Shown here piece by piece: positions 1 through 5,800 of a DNA stretch of 8,051 nt; the first letter of the stretch is position 1; each line of letters opens with the position of its first letter. This DNA is from an uncultured Bacteroidales bacterium (GTDB lineage Bacteria; Bacteroidota; Bacteroidia; Bacteroidales; UBA932). The stretch lies in the NCBI GenBank assembly GCA_946408295.1, contig CAMJRT010000046.1:1-8051 (forward strand), written 5' to 3'. The notes under the pieces were generated by a model. The model did no database searches. It saw only the letters and a program-made list of their open reading frames with translations, and was not told the DNA's origin. The position numbers were made by a program, and so were the translations under genes.

Positions 1-22
1 AAATGTCACCAAAAACATATAG

Positions 23-57
23 ATTTAGCGAGATAAAATAATTTTTAGTTGCTAAAT
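23..57. repeat. AT-rich nested palindrome
   Basis: Two 7-bp arms, ATTTAGC at 23-29 and GCTAAAT at 51-57, are perfect reverse complements. The stem extends two more pairs inward (30-31 with 49-50, one of them a G-T wobble). A second, inner palindrome, AAAATAATTTT at 35-45, has the same centre (position 40), so the whole element is concentric. Only a 3x3 mismatch separates the two stems. It could be an operator, the terminator hairpin of a gene to the left, or chance in AT-rich DNA. No T-tract follows the right arm, so a standard terminator reading on the + strand is weak. Confidence 0.4.
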
Positions 58-85
58 GTGAACTGTTTGCCCAGTAACGCCGTCA

Positions 86-220
86 CCCCTATCCAGGCCA
101 TAATACCCTACAGCCACGTAGAACGCAGGTCGCCCTGGATACCCCACCCTTTCGGGCTTACCCCTATCCAGGTCTATGTGCTCTACAGGCACACAGAGCG
201 CAGGTCACCCTGGACACCCC
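86..220. repeat. Two direct copies of a 60-bp palindromic unit
   Basis: Unit 1 is at 86-145 and unit 2 at 161-220, a period of 75 bp. The units match at 47 of 60 positions by my count, with no gaps. Each opens with CCCCTATCCAGG and closes with CCCTGGAyACCCC. The ends of each unit pair: TATCCAGG (90-97) with CCTGGATA (134-141) is perfect in unit 1, and unit 2 has one mismatch. The core CTACAG and the block CGCAGGTC are kept, while the sequence between them varies. Unit 2 also has an inner stem, TGTGC/GCACA. The 15-bp spacer (146-160) can form a small CCC-TTTC-GGG hairpin, which reads as a GAAA loop on the minus strand. The element lies downstream of glpF and resembles REP/BIME-type intergenic repeats. 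I do not recognise the family. Confidence 0.65.
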
Positions 221-244
221 TACTACGCCATTAGGACTCTTGTG

Positions 245-255
245 CGCGACTCGCG
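245..255. repeat. Short GC palindrome downstream of glpF
   Basis: CGCGACTCGCG is an 11-bp palindrome with 5-bp arms around one central base, 15 bp past the glpF stop codon. No run of T follows it in the direction of glpF transcription, so I do not call it an intrinsic terminator. It may be chance or a weak pause/processing site. Confidence 0.2.
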
Positions 256-269
256 ACCGTGATTTTCTG

Positions 270-1001
270 CTAGAATAGGATAAGGAACAGCGCGGCGGCC
301 AGGGCGGCTCCGACAAGGGGGCCCAGTACGGGCACCCAACTGTAGGACCAGCCGCTGTCGCGTTTGCCGGCGATGGGCAGGAGGAAGTGGGCCAGGCGGG
401 GGCTGAGGTCGCGGGCGGGGTTCATCGCGTAGCCCGTGGTGGCGCCCAGGGACATCCCCAGAGACATAATCACGCAGGTGACGGGGAAGGCGCCGAGGCT
501 TCCCATTCCTACATTGGCGTTGCCGTCCGTGCCGAGCATCAGAATCAGAAACACCAGCATCAGGGTCGCCACGATTTCAGAGAAAAGGTTGGAGCTCTTA
601 TTGTCGATGGCCGGCATCGTGCAGAAACAGCCGAGCATCCCTTCGGGGTTGCCGGCGCTGGCGGCGAAATGGTCGCGGTAGAAGGCGTAGACCAGCACGG
701 CTCCCGCAAAGCCGCCCAGCATCTGGGCGATGACATAACCCAACACTTCGCCCCACGCGAATTTGCCGGCGATGGCCAAGCCGAGGGTGACGGCCGGGTT
801 GAGATGGGCGCCGGAATACGGCCCTGCAATCAGCACGCCGCACATGACGGCGAAGCCCCAGCCGAGGGTGATGACCACCCAGCCGGCTCCTTTGGCCTTG
901 GATTTTTCGAGGGTGCAGGCGGCGCAGACACCATCGCCCAGCAGGATCAGTACAAGTGTTCCGATAAATTCAAAAACACACCTGGTAAATAATGATATCA
1001 T
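270..1001 (-). CDS. glpF: Glycerol uptake facilitator (aquaglyceroporin, MIP family)
   Basis: This inner-membrane channel lets glycerol diffuse into the cell, where the neighbouring kinase traps it as glycerol-3-phosphate. The 243 residues suit the MIP family. Both half-helix signatures are present: HLNPAVT with Asn68, and YAMNPARD with Asn194. The Asp198 directly after NPAR is typical of the glycerol-conducting branch rather than of water-only aquaporins. The likely selectivity-filter residues are Trp48, Tyr191 and Arg197, where E. coli GlpF has Trp, Phe and Arg. Hydrophobic stretches near residues 8-28, 41-60, 84-107, 140-157, 167-188 and 221-243 fit six membrane helices. The ATG sits 4 bp after the glpK stop, so the gene is almost certainly cotranscribed with glpK. 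The kinase-then-facilitator order is the reverse of E. coli glpFK. Function confidence is high; the exact solute range is inferred. Confidence 0.93.
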   Translation of the reverse strand: MISLFTRCVFEFIGTLVLILLGDGVCAACTLEKSKAKGAGWVVITLGWGFAVMCGVLIAGPYSGAHLNPAVTLGLAIAGKFAWGEVLGYVIAQMLGGFAGAVLVYAFYRDHFAASAGNPEGMLGCFCTMPAIDNKSSNLFSEIVATLMLVFLILMLGTDGNANVGMGSLGAFPVTCVIMSLGMSLGATTGYAMNPARDLSPRLAHFLLPIAGKRDSGWSYSWVPVLGPLVGAALAAALFLILF

Positions 1002-1005
1002 GATT

Positions 1006-2493
1006 CTATAGGTTATTGATAGTCCGTTTGATGGCGTCGGCCCAGCCGACCTTTAGTTCCTGTACCTTTCCGGCGGAGGCCAGGGGGGAGAAAACCTTGT
1101 CCGCCTTCCATTGCCGCTTGATGTCGTCCAGGCTTTTCCAATAGCCGACGGCGAGCCCGGCGAGGTAGCAGGCACCCAGCGCGGTGGTTTCCGTGATCTG
1201 GGGACGAATCACTTTGGCTCCGAGGATGTCAGACTGGAATTGCATCAGCAGATTGTTGCGGGAGGCGCCGCCGTCCACTTTCAATTCGGACAGTTGAACA
1301 CCGGCGTCTTTTTCCATCGCCCGAACGATGTCCATCGTCTGGAAGGCAATGCCTTCGAGGGTGGCCCGGGCGATATGGGCCGCCGTCGTACCCCGGGTGA
1401 TGCCGTGGATGCAACCTTTGGCATACGGGTCCCAGTAGGGAGCGCCCATGCCGGTCAGCGCCGGCACGAAATAAACGCCGCCGTTGTCAGGTACCTGCGC
1501 GGCCAAGGCTTCGATTTCTGAAGAGGAACGGATGATACCCAGGCCGTCCCGCAACCATTGGACCACGCTGCCGCCGACGAAAATGCTGCCTTCCAGGGCG
1601 TAGTTGACCGTATCGCCGATTTTCCAGGCGATGGTGGTGAGCAGTTGGTTCCGGCTCATAATGGGGCGGTCGCCGGTGTTCATCAGCAGGAAACAGCCGG
1701 TGCCGTAGGTATTCTTGACCGAGCCCGGCTCCGTACACATCTGGCCGAAAAGGGCGGCCTGCTGATCACCGGCGATTCCGGCAATGGGGACTTCGTGGGC
1801 GAAAATCGTGGTCTTGGTGGAGCCATAGACCTCGCTGGAGGATTTTACGGCCGGCATCATCGAGGCGGGAATGCCGAACAACTCAAGCAGTTCCCCGTCC
1901 CATTCCAGGCTGTTGATGTTGAACAGCATCGTGCGGGAGGCGTTGCTCACGTCCGTGACGTGCACCTCGCCCCGCGTGAGGTTCCAGATGAGCCAGGTGT
2001 CCACCGTGCCGAAGCGGAGTTCACCCCTTTCGGCCCGCTCGCGGGCGCCGGGTACATTCTTGAGAATCCAGCGGATTTTGGTGGCGCTGAAGTAGGCGTC
2101 GATAATCAGGCCGGTTTTCTGACGGATTTTTTCGGTCATCCCGAGCGACTTGAGTTCGTCGCAATAGTCGCTGGTGCGGCGGTCCTGCCAGACGATGGCG
2201 TTATAGACCGGTTCTCCGCTGCGCGCGTCCCACACCATCGTGGTCTCGCGCTGGTTGGTAATGCCGATGGCGGCGATGTCAAGCCCGGTGATGCCGATTT
2301 CGGTGATGGCTTCTGCGATGACGGCCGCCTCGCTCGACCAGATTTCCCGGGGGTCGTGCTCCACCCATCCCGGCCGGGGAAAGTGCTGGGTGAATTCTTT
2401 TTGCGCGACGCAGCGGATGTCTCCTTCGTGGTCGAAGACGATGGCCCGGGACGAACTGGTGCCCTGGTCGAGGGAAAGGATGAATTTTTCCAT
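1006..2493 (-). CDS. glpK: Glycerol kinase (FGGY family)
   Basis: This cytoplasmic enzyme transfers the ATP phosphate to glycerol, giving sn-glycerol-3-phosphate. The 495 residues match the usual GlpK length. Visible motifs are the N-terminal phosphate loop DQGTSSSR (9-16), the substrate residues NQRE (80-83), GWVEHDP, the catalytic base Asp243 in [19 protein letters not shown] (263-268) and the second nucleotide-binding motif VDGGASRNN (starting at 406). I chose the ATG at 2493 because the protein then begins [11 protein letters not shown] as in the family and a promoter lies 22 bp upstream. A longer frame back to 2619 would run through that promoter. The loop just before the catalytic Asp (about residues 226-236) reads [11 protein letters not shown]. 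As I recall, E. coli has a Gly-rich segment there with the fructose-1,6-bisphosphate-binding Arg236. That Arg is absent here, as is a His at the HPr-phosphorylated position of Gram-positive enzymes. Either form of control therefore looks unlikely. Confidence 0.96.
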   Translation of the reverse strand: MEKFILSLDQGTSSSRAIVFDHEGDIRCVAQKEFTQHFPRPGWVEHDPREIWSSEAAVIAEAITEIGITGLDIAAIGITNQRETTMVWDARSGEPVYNAIVWQDRRTSDYCDELKSLGMTEKIRQKTGLIIDAYFSATKIRWILKNVPGARERAERGELRFGTVDTWLIWNLTRGEVHVTDVSNASRTMLFNINSLEWDGELLELFGIPASMMPAVKSSSEVYGSTKTTIFAHEVPIAGIAGDQQAALFGQMCTEPGSVKNTYGTGCFLLMNTGDRPIMSRNQLLTTIAWKIGDTVNYALEGSIFVGGSVVQWLRDGLGIIRSSSEIEALAAQVPDNGGVYFVPALTGMGAPYWDPYAKGCIHGITRGTTAAHIARATLEGIAFQTMDIVRAMEKDAGVQLSELKVDGGASRNNLLMQFQSDILGAKVIRPQITETTALGACYLAGLAVGYWKSLDDIKRQWKADKVFSPLASAGKVQELKVGWADAIKRTINNL

Positions 2494-2514
2494 AATTTCA
2501 ACAAACTGATTGCA

Positions 2515-2546
2515 CAAAGGTACGAGCAAGCCGAGAGAAAAGCAAA
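2515..2546 (-). promoter_or_regulatory. Bacteroidota-type promoter for glpK-glpF
   Basis: Read on the minus strand, TTTG (2546-2543), a 20-bp spacer and TACCTTTG (2522-2515) match the primary sigma factor (SigABfr-type) consensus TTTG / TAnnTTTG at every defined position. Transcription would start near 2508-2511, leaving a 5' leader of about 15-18 nt before the glpK ATG. A second -7-like box, TACTTTTG, lies at 2572-2565 on the same strand, but I found no matching -33 box for it. Confidence 0.75.
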
Positions 2547-2576
2547 TTATTTGTTTTTCCGAGGCAAAAGTACCTA

Positions 2577-2588
2577 CTCGCAAGCGAG
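2577..2588. promoter_or_regulatory. Palindrome in the divergent glpK/sigma intergenic region (possible operator)
   Basis: CTCGCAAGCGAG has perfect 5-bp arms around AA. It lies between the leftward glpK promoter and the rightward sigma-factor -7 box, at about the -33 position of the latter, where no TTTG is present. A symmetric site here could bind a dimeric regulator acting on either gene. Only the symmetry is seen; the function is inferred. Confidence 0.3.
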
Positions 2589-2606
2589 AACGTAAGAAAA
2601 AATCCT

Positions 2607-2614
2607 TAACTTTG
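2607..2614 (+). promoter_or_regulatory. Probable -7 element upstream of the ECF sigma gene
   Basis: TAACTTTG fits the TAnnTTTG consensus. No TTTG occurs 19-21 bp upstream, so the -33 half is missing. Transcription from here would begin near 2618-2621, giving a leader of about 40 nt before the ATG at 2659. A weaker copy with one extra base (TATTCTTTG) lies at 2626-2634. Confidence 0.4.
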
Positions 2615-2658
2615 CCCATCAGGTATATTCTTTGCTAATAGGGGTATTCTGCCGGTAT

Positions 2659-3198
2659 ATGACGGACAAAGAGCTCATATTGATGTTGGCGGAGGGCAGG
2701 TACGAAGCGGTTTTCAATACCCTGGTCAAAGAGTATTCGGAACGTTTGTATTGGCATTTGCGTCATTTTACGGCCTCCCACGAGGACGCGGATGATTTGT
2801 TGCAGGAAGTTTTTATCAAACTCTGGCAGGTGCTGCCGACCTTCCGGGGCGAGAGTTCATTTTATACCTGGTTGTACCGGATAGCGACCAATGAGGCGAT
2901 CAGTTGGCTGCGCAAGAAGAAGGTGCGGGCGGCGTTGGATTTCCAGTCACTGGAAAATGTGCTTTGCTCCAGGATTGAGAGCGACCCGTATTTTGACGGG
3001 GACGAGGTGGAACTGGCTTTGCAGAAGGCCATCGCCACCCTCCCGGGCAAGCAGAAGCAGGTCTTCCTCTTGCGTTACTACGAAGAGATGCCCTATGAGC
3101 AGATTGCAGAGATTGTGGACTCTTCCGTGGGATCGCTGAAGGTGTTGTACCACACCGCTTATACGCGGATTAAAGAACGATTGCAAAAACAATTTTAG
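2659..3198 (+). CDS. ECF-type RNA polymerase sigma-70 factor
   Basis: This is a small alternative sigma factor that directs core RNA polymerase to its own promoter set. The 179 residues are typical of ECF sigmas, which keep only regions 2 and 4. Region 2 spans about residues 18-88 and includes the core-binding segment DADDLLQEVFIKLW and the -10-recognition part FYTWLYRIATNEAISWLRKK. Region 4 spans about 117-175, with LPGKQKQVFLLRYYEEMPYEQIA and a helix-turn-helix ending in VGSLKVLYHTAYTRIKERL. I prefer the ATG at 2659, giving MTDKELI, over a TTG 27 nt upstream. The next gene starts 4 bp after the stop, so they are likely cotranscribed. That neighbour is a translation-factor homologue, not the membrane anti-sigma factor often found after such genes. 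The regulon cannot be read from the sequence. Confidence 0.9.
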   Translation: MTDKELILMLAEGRYEAVFNTLVKEYSERLYWHLRHFTASHEDADDLLQEVFIKLWQVLPTFRGESSFYTWLYRIATNEAISWLRKKKVRAALDFQSLENVLCSRIESDPYFDGDEVELALQKAIATLPGKQKQVFLLRYYEEMPYEQIAEIVDSSVGSLKVLYHTAYTRIKERLQKQF

Positions 3199-3202
3199 AA
3201 AG

Positions 3203-3547
3203 ATGGCGGACAACGATTGGAAACAAAGGCTGGGCGTGGTTTTTTCCACCAACCCGGATTTTCAATACCAAAACGAGGAGCAGGAGGCGGTGCAGACCTT
3301 GCCCCCCGCCCGGCAAAAACTGCGCGTGGGTATCGACCGTCGCGCCCGCTCTGGCAAGCAGGTGACGCTGGTGAGCGGTTTTGTGGGGACACAGGAAGAC
3401 CTGGAGGCGCTGGGCCGTACCTTGAAAACGCGTTGCGGCGTGGGAGGAAGTGCCAAAGACGGGGAAATCCTCATTCAGGGAGACCATCGCGATCGCGTCG
3501 TTGCATTGCTTACGGAGATGGGTTATTCCGCCAAACGGGCGAATTGA
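3203..3547 (+). CDS. SUI1/YciH-family translation initiation factor homologue
   Basis: This is a 114-residue cytoplasmic protein of the SUI1/eIF1 fold. The family includes eukaryotic eIF1 and E. coli YciH, which are linked to ribosomal start-codon discrimination; the bacterial role is less settled. The SUI1 domain covers about residues 38-110. It holds the basic segment RRARSGKQVTLVSGF and the hallmark GVGGSAKDGEILIQGDHRD (79-97) followed by a C-terminal helix. The N-terminal part (DWKQRLGVVFSTNPDFQY) is a leader I associate with Bacteroidota members. The only difference I note is TRCGVGG where many homologues have a second Cys (GCGG). The gene starts 4 bp after the sigma factor and ends 1 bp before the next ATG, so all three are probably one transcript. 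Family assignment is firm; the physiological role is inferred. Confidence 0.9.
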   Translation: MADNDWKQRLGVVFSTNPDFQYQNEEQEAVQTLPPARQKLRVGIDRRARSGKQVTLVSGFVGTQEDLEALGRTLKTRCGVGGSAKDGEILIQGDHRDRVVALLTEMGYSAKRAN

Positions 3548-3548
3548 T

Positions 3549-4175
3549 ATGGGCGTATTGATGGGGATTGTTTGCGGGCTGGGCGTGTTGCTTTTGCTCT
3601 TTTCCGTACCCTTGCTGGTGGATGTGCTTCCAGCATCTGTCGGCGGATTGTTGCGTGCCCGGGAATTGACCCACTTCGAAAATACGATGGCTCTTTCCCG
3701 TGAGCGGGATTGGCTGGTCCTGTTGCTGCTGCCTCTTTTTGTCTCGGCTTTGGCCTATTATCGCGTCTTTCCTTCCCGGCTCATTGCGGAGAGTTCATTA
3801 CAGGGCGTCCTCGGCTGGACCGTCCTGTTTTTGCTGGCCTATTTCGTGGCCCGCGCGCTCTCTTTCCGTCTGTTGGGCCCCAAAACGGATGACTTGCGCG
3901 TGCGGCAAGTGATTGCCCGCAGTTTTTTCACCTTCTATGTACTGCTGTGTATGCTGATGCTGATTACTTACATCGCCCTGATTCCCTTCCGTCTGCCGGA
4001 TGAGAGCATCACCCTCGTTTTCCGCCGGGAAATAGAAGCGATGTACCTGATTTACCTGCTTCGCAAGTTCCAAATGCTGCGAATGTATCACTCCCTTCCC
4101 AAGACCGTGGGATTCTTTTTTTCCCTCGAACTGCTTCCCGCGCTGATTCTTGCGGCTTTATGCTTCTTTTTCTAG
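3549..4175 (+). CDS. Polytopic inner-membrane protein, DUF4271-like
   Basis: This 208-residue, strongly hydrophobic protein has likely membrane helices near residues 4-26, 54-72, 86-104, 124-146, 153-171 (weaker) and 187-207. It shows no catalytic motif or lipobox. A charged stretch (REL.H.E, SRERD) lies between the first two helices. The ending FQMLRMYHSLPKTVGFFF.LELLPAL resembles the C-terminal signature of the Bacteroidota family DUF4271, whose function is unknown to me. I chose the ATG at 3549, one base after the SUI1 stop, because an earlier in-frame start would overlap that gene by about 100 nt. The TAG stop shares the palindrome CTAG with the stop of the leftward remnant that follows. 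The position after a sigma factor invites an anti-sigma idea, but no known anti-sigma domain is visible. Confidence 0.7.
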   Translation: MGVLMGIVCGLGVLLLLFSVPLLVDVLPASVGGLLRARELTHFENTMALSRERDWLVLLLLPLFVSALAYYRVFPSRLIAESSLQGVLGWTVLFLLAYFVARALSFRLLGPKTDDLRVRQVIARSFFTFYVLLCMLMLITYIALIPFRLPDESITLVFRREIEAMYLIYLLRKFQMLRMYHSLPKTVGFFFSLELLPALILAALCFFF

Positions 4176-4408
4176 AAGGTGAACTTCACAATGGCCTGGA
4201 CGCGGTGGTTGAGTACCCAGTGGAGGTCGGTCGTCGCGTGCTTGTAGGCATCCGCCTTGCCGTAATGGACGGCGGTGAGCATATACTCGATACCGAACTG
4301 CAATTTGCCGAGGTTGTCCCCTTCGGCCGTTCGGCCTCCTTCTGCCCCGTCGGTCCCCGTCTCTATTTCGGCGTCCTCTTCTACCGCTGATACCAAGAAA
4401 TAGGGATG
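4172..4408 (-). pseudogene. 5'-truncated remnant of an outer-membrane beta-barrel (porin-like) gene
   Basis: Only the last 78 or so codons remain open, between an in-frame stop at 4409-4411 and the TAG at 4172-4174. The C-terminal half reads as two amphipathic strands: KLQFGIEYMLTAVHYG, then HATTDLHWVLNHRVQAIVKFTF. The protein ends in an aromatic Phe, as outer-membrane barrels do for recognition by the Bam machinery. It resembles the closing strands of DcaP-like or OprP-like porins, but I cannot choose between them. No signal peptide, ATG or promoter is present (the first possible start is a TTG at 4396), and the acidic N-terminal portion does not look like a mature domain. I read it as the tail of a porin gene whose front was lost. 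A real small protein is less likely. Base use is similar to the neighbours. Confidence 0.45.
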
Positions 4409-4460
4409 TCAGATTCCCTCCCTCCCCATTCCGGGGGATGCGTGTGCCAGAATTTATTCG

Positions 4461-4468
4461 TACCTTTG
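4461..4468 (+). promoter_or_regulatory. -7 promoter element for the hemerythrin operon
   Basis: TACCTTTG matches the TAnnTTTG consensus fully. The -33 position 20 bp upstream reads GATG, a poor match to TTTG. Transcription would start about 4-7 nt downstream of the box, at or just past the ATG at 4473, so the mRNA may be leaderless. Two short inverted repeats lie just upstream: AGGGA/TCCCT (4402-4406, 4415-4419) and TCCCC/GGGGA (4423-4427, 4434-4438). They could be operator half-sites, but this is speculative. Confidence 0.5.
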
Positions 4469-4472
4469 CCGT

Positions 4473-5165
4473 ATGTCATCCAAGGATTTTTTATCGGGAA
4501 AACAGAAAATGTCGGAACTGATCAGCGTCAGTTTCCAGTTGCCGGGCGTGATGACCCGGATGGGCCTGCCTTTCGGATTCGGAGATGCCAGCGTCGAGGA
4601 GGTCTGCCGCAAAAACGGCGTGGACACCAAAGCCTTCCTGCTGATATGCCGTGTGTATCTGATGGACGCTTATACGCCGGAGGCGGGCATATTGGACGGA
4701 GTCCGGGTACAGGATATCGTCAATTATCTCCGCCTGTCCCATCGCTGGTATCTGGATACCTTCATCTCGGAACTGGCGAAGGCACTCAAGGAGGTCACGG
4801 CTCCCTGCGGGGAAAAGTATCACCTGATTATCCGCAAGTTCTTCGAGGACTACCGGGAAGAGCTCGTCAAGCATTTCACCTACGAAGAGGAGGTAGTCTT
4901 CCCTTATGTCGATCAGGTCATTTCCGGGCGGAAAACCCCTTCTTTCACCATCCGTCAGTATGAGAAGACCCACAGCAATATCCAGGAAAAATTGCAGGAC
5001 CTCAAAAGCCTGGTGCTGAAATATATGCCGGAGAGTTGTGCGGCAGGCGACATCTATCGGGCGCTGTTTTACATCTACGCACTCGAAATCGACCTTTCCT
5101 GCCATACCCGCATCGAGGAGGATATTCTCATCCCCCTGGTAAGCAGAATGGAACGCGATGAGTAA
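4473..5165 (+). CDS. Hemerythrin-domain di-iron protein, YtfE/RIC-like
   Basis: This 230-residue cytoplasmic protein has an N-terminal ScdA/DUF542-like helix region (about 13-75) and a hemerythrin four-helix bundle (about 85-225). The likely di-iron ligands are His90, His134, Glu138, His167, His211 and Glu215. The spacings (44, 4, 29, 44, 4) closely follow those I recall for E. coli YtfE (84, 129, 133, 160, 204, 208). The HxxxE(E) motifs appear as HFTYEEEVVFPY and HTRIEEDILIPL. The Cys pair usual in ScdA-type N-termini is absent; the region instead reads VCRKNGVDTKAFLLICRVYL. YtfE/RIC proteins act in repair of iron-sulfur centres damaged by nitric oxide or oxidants. Oxygen or NO sensing is an alternative role. 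I prefer the ATG at 4473 because related proteins carry a short segment before KMS(D/E)LI; the alternative ATG is at 4509. The last 8 nt overlap the regulator gene. Confidence 0.85.
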   Translation: MSSKDFLSGKQKMSELISVSFQLPGVMTRMGLPFGFGDASVEEVCRKNGVDTKAFLLICRVYLMDAYTPEAGILDGVRVQDIVNYLRLSHRWYLDTFISELAKALKEVTAPCGEKYHLIIRKFFEDYREELVKHFTYEEEVVFPYVDQVISGRKTPSFTIRQYEKTHSNIQEKLQDLKSLVLKYMPESCAAGDIYRALFYIYALEIDLSCHTRIEEDILIPLVSRMERDE

Positions 5166-5739
5166 GCAGATTCTCCTGATTCTTCCTTCCGTCCTGCTTT
5201 CCCGCGGACTGGCGCAGACGCTTGCCGCATCCGGGGAGTTTGAGGCCGCCTGCATCCTCAGCGACCTTTCCGGCAGCACGCCTTCGCTGCTGCACGGCCT
5301 GCATTTCGATGCCGTCCTGGCGGATCCCTCTTTGTTCGGCCGGCAGGCGATGGCCGGCGGCAAGATGCTCATTGCCGAATTGACCGGCGACATTCCGGTG
5401 GTGGCCGTAGAGTGTTCCGTCCTAGACGAAAGCGTCCGAAAGCACTACGACGGCGTCATTTCCCTATACGACACGCCCGCCTCTGTCATCAAGACCCTGC
5501 GCGACGCCCTTTCCGGCCGTGTCGAAAACAGGACGGGCGGCAGCGAGCTTTCGGCCCGGGAAAAAGAAATCCTGGTCTGCGTGGCGCAGGGAATGCTCAG
5601 CAAAGAAATCGCGGACCGTCTCCACCTGTCCATCCACACCGTCATCACCCACCGCAAGAACATCACCCGCAAGACCGGTATCAAGACGGTCGCCGGCCTC
5701 ACCGTTTATGCGATGATGAACGGTCTGATGGATGCCTGA
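5158..5739 (+). CDS. LuxR/NarL-type transcriptional regulator with degenerate receiver domain
   Basis: This 193-residue DNA-binding regulator starts at the ATG inside the ATGAGTAA overlap with the hemerythrin gene, so the two are probably translationally coupled. Residues 1-118 align with a response-regulator receiver: ILLILPSVLLSRGL sits where ILIVDDHPLVRQGL is usual, and DAVLADPSLFG keeps the acceptor Asp56. However, the acidic pair is replaced by Leu9-Pro10, the Thr position by Glu85 and the conserved Lys by about Leu103. Normal phosphorylation is therefore doubtful. Residues 130-190 are a clear LuxR helix-turn-helix: LSAREKEILVCVAQGMLSKEIA followed by the recognition helix around SIHTVITHRKNIT. 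No histidine kinase lies nearby. The protein probably controls a stress response related to its di-iron partner. Autoregulation is plausible but not shown. Confidence 0.87.
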   Translation: MSKQILLILPSVLLSRGLAQTLAASGEFEAACILSDLSGSTPSLLHGLHFDAVLADPSLFGRQAMAGGKMLIAELTGDIPVVAVECSVLDESVRKHYDGVISLYDTPASVIKTLRDALSGRVENRTGGSELSAREKEILVCVAQGMLSKEIADRLHLSIHTVITHRKNITRKTGIKTVAGLTVYAMMNGLMDA

Positions 5740-5756
5740 GCCCTCTTTTCATCATT

Positions 5757-5788
5757 TTTGAGGATACCCGCCCCTGATTTTACCTATA
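5757..5788 (+). promoter_or_regulatory. Candidate promoter for the TonB-dependent receptor
   Basis: TTTG at 5757-5760, a 20-bp spacer and TACCTATA at 5781-5788 give a perfect -33 box and a partial -7 box (TA and two of the last four bases match). Transcription would begin near 5792-5795, with a leader of about 40 nt that contains the hairpin at 5801-5831. A competing -7-like box, CAAATTTG (5820-5827, one mismatch), has no -33 partner and would give a leaderless mRNA. Confidence 0.35.
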
Positions 5789-5800
5789 AATAAGGAAGGT

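Noticed and set aside
86..220. CRISPR array or integron attC sites
   Set aside because: Two units with internal divergence and a single 15-bp gap do not fit near-identical CRISPR repeats with unique spacers. No cas gene, integrase or attC core sites are seen.
49..234. 61-codon open frame across the tandem repeats, with internal repeats such as ERRSPW
   Set aside because: It begins with TTG, and the peptide repeats only because the 75-bp DNA period is a multiple of three. It has no start context or recognisable domain.
245..255. Rho-independent terminator for glpF
   Set aside because: The stem is only 4-5 bp and no T-tract follows on the minus strand.
387..992. 201-codon open frame opposite glpF
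   Set aside because: It is antisense to a clear MIP channel, is low in complexity and has no domain.
1558..2595. 345-codon open frame opposite glpK
   Set aside because: It is antisense to a clear glycerol kinase. Its composition (Gly, Ala, Arg, Asp, His rich) is typical of a shadow frame in GC-rich DNA.
3549..4175. Calling the DUF4271-like protein an anti-sigma factor
   Set aside because: Position alone suggests it. No known anti-sigma domain (zinc-binding ZAS or FecR-type) is visible and the protein is almost entirely membrane-embedded.
4160..4390. 76-codon + strand frame in the DUF4271/hemerythrin gap
   Set aside because: It overlaps the end of the DUF4271-like gene and has no recognisable features. 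The minus-strand frame gives a better barrel-like protein ending in Phe.
4491..5393. 300-codon open frame opposite the hemerythrin and regulator genes
   Set aside because: It spans two well-supported genes on the other strand and shows no domain or start signal.
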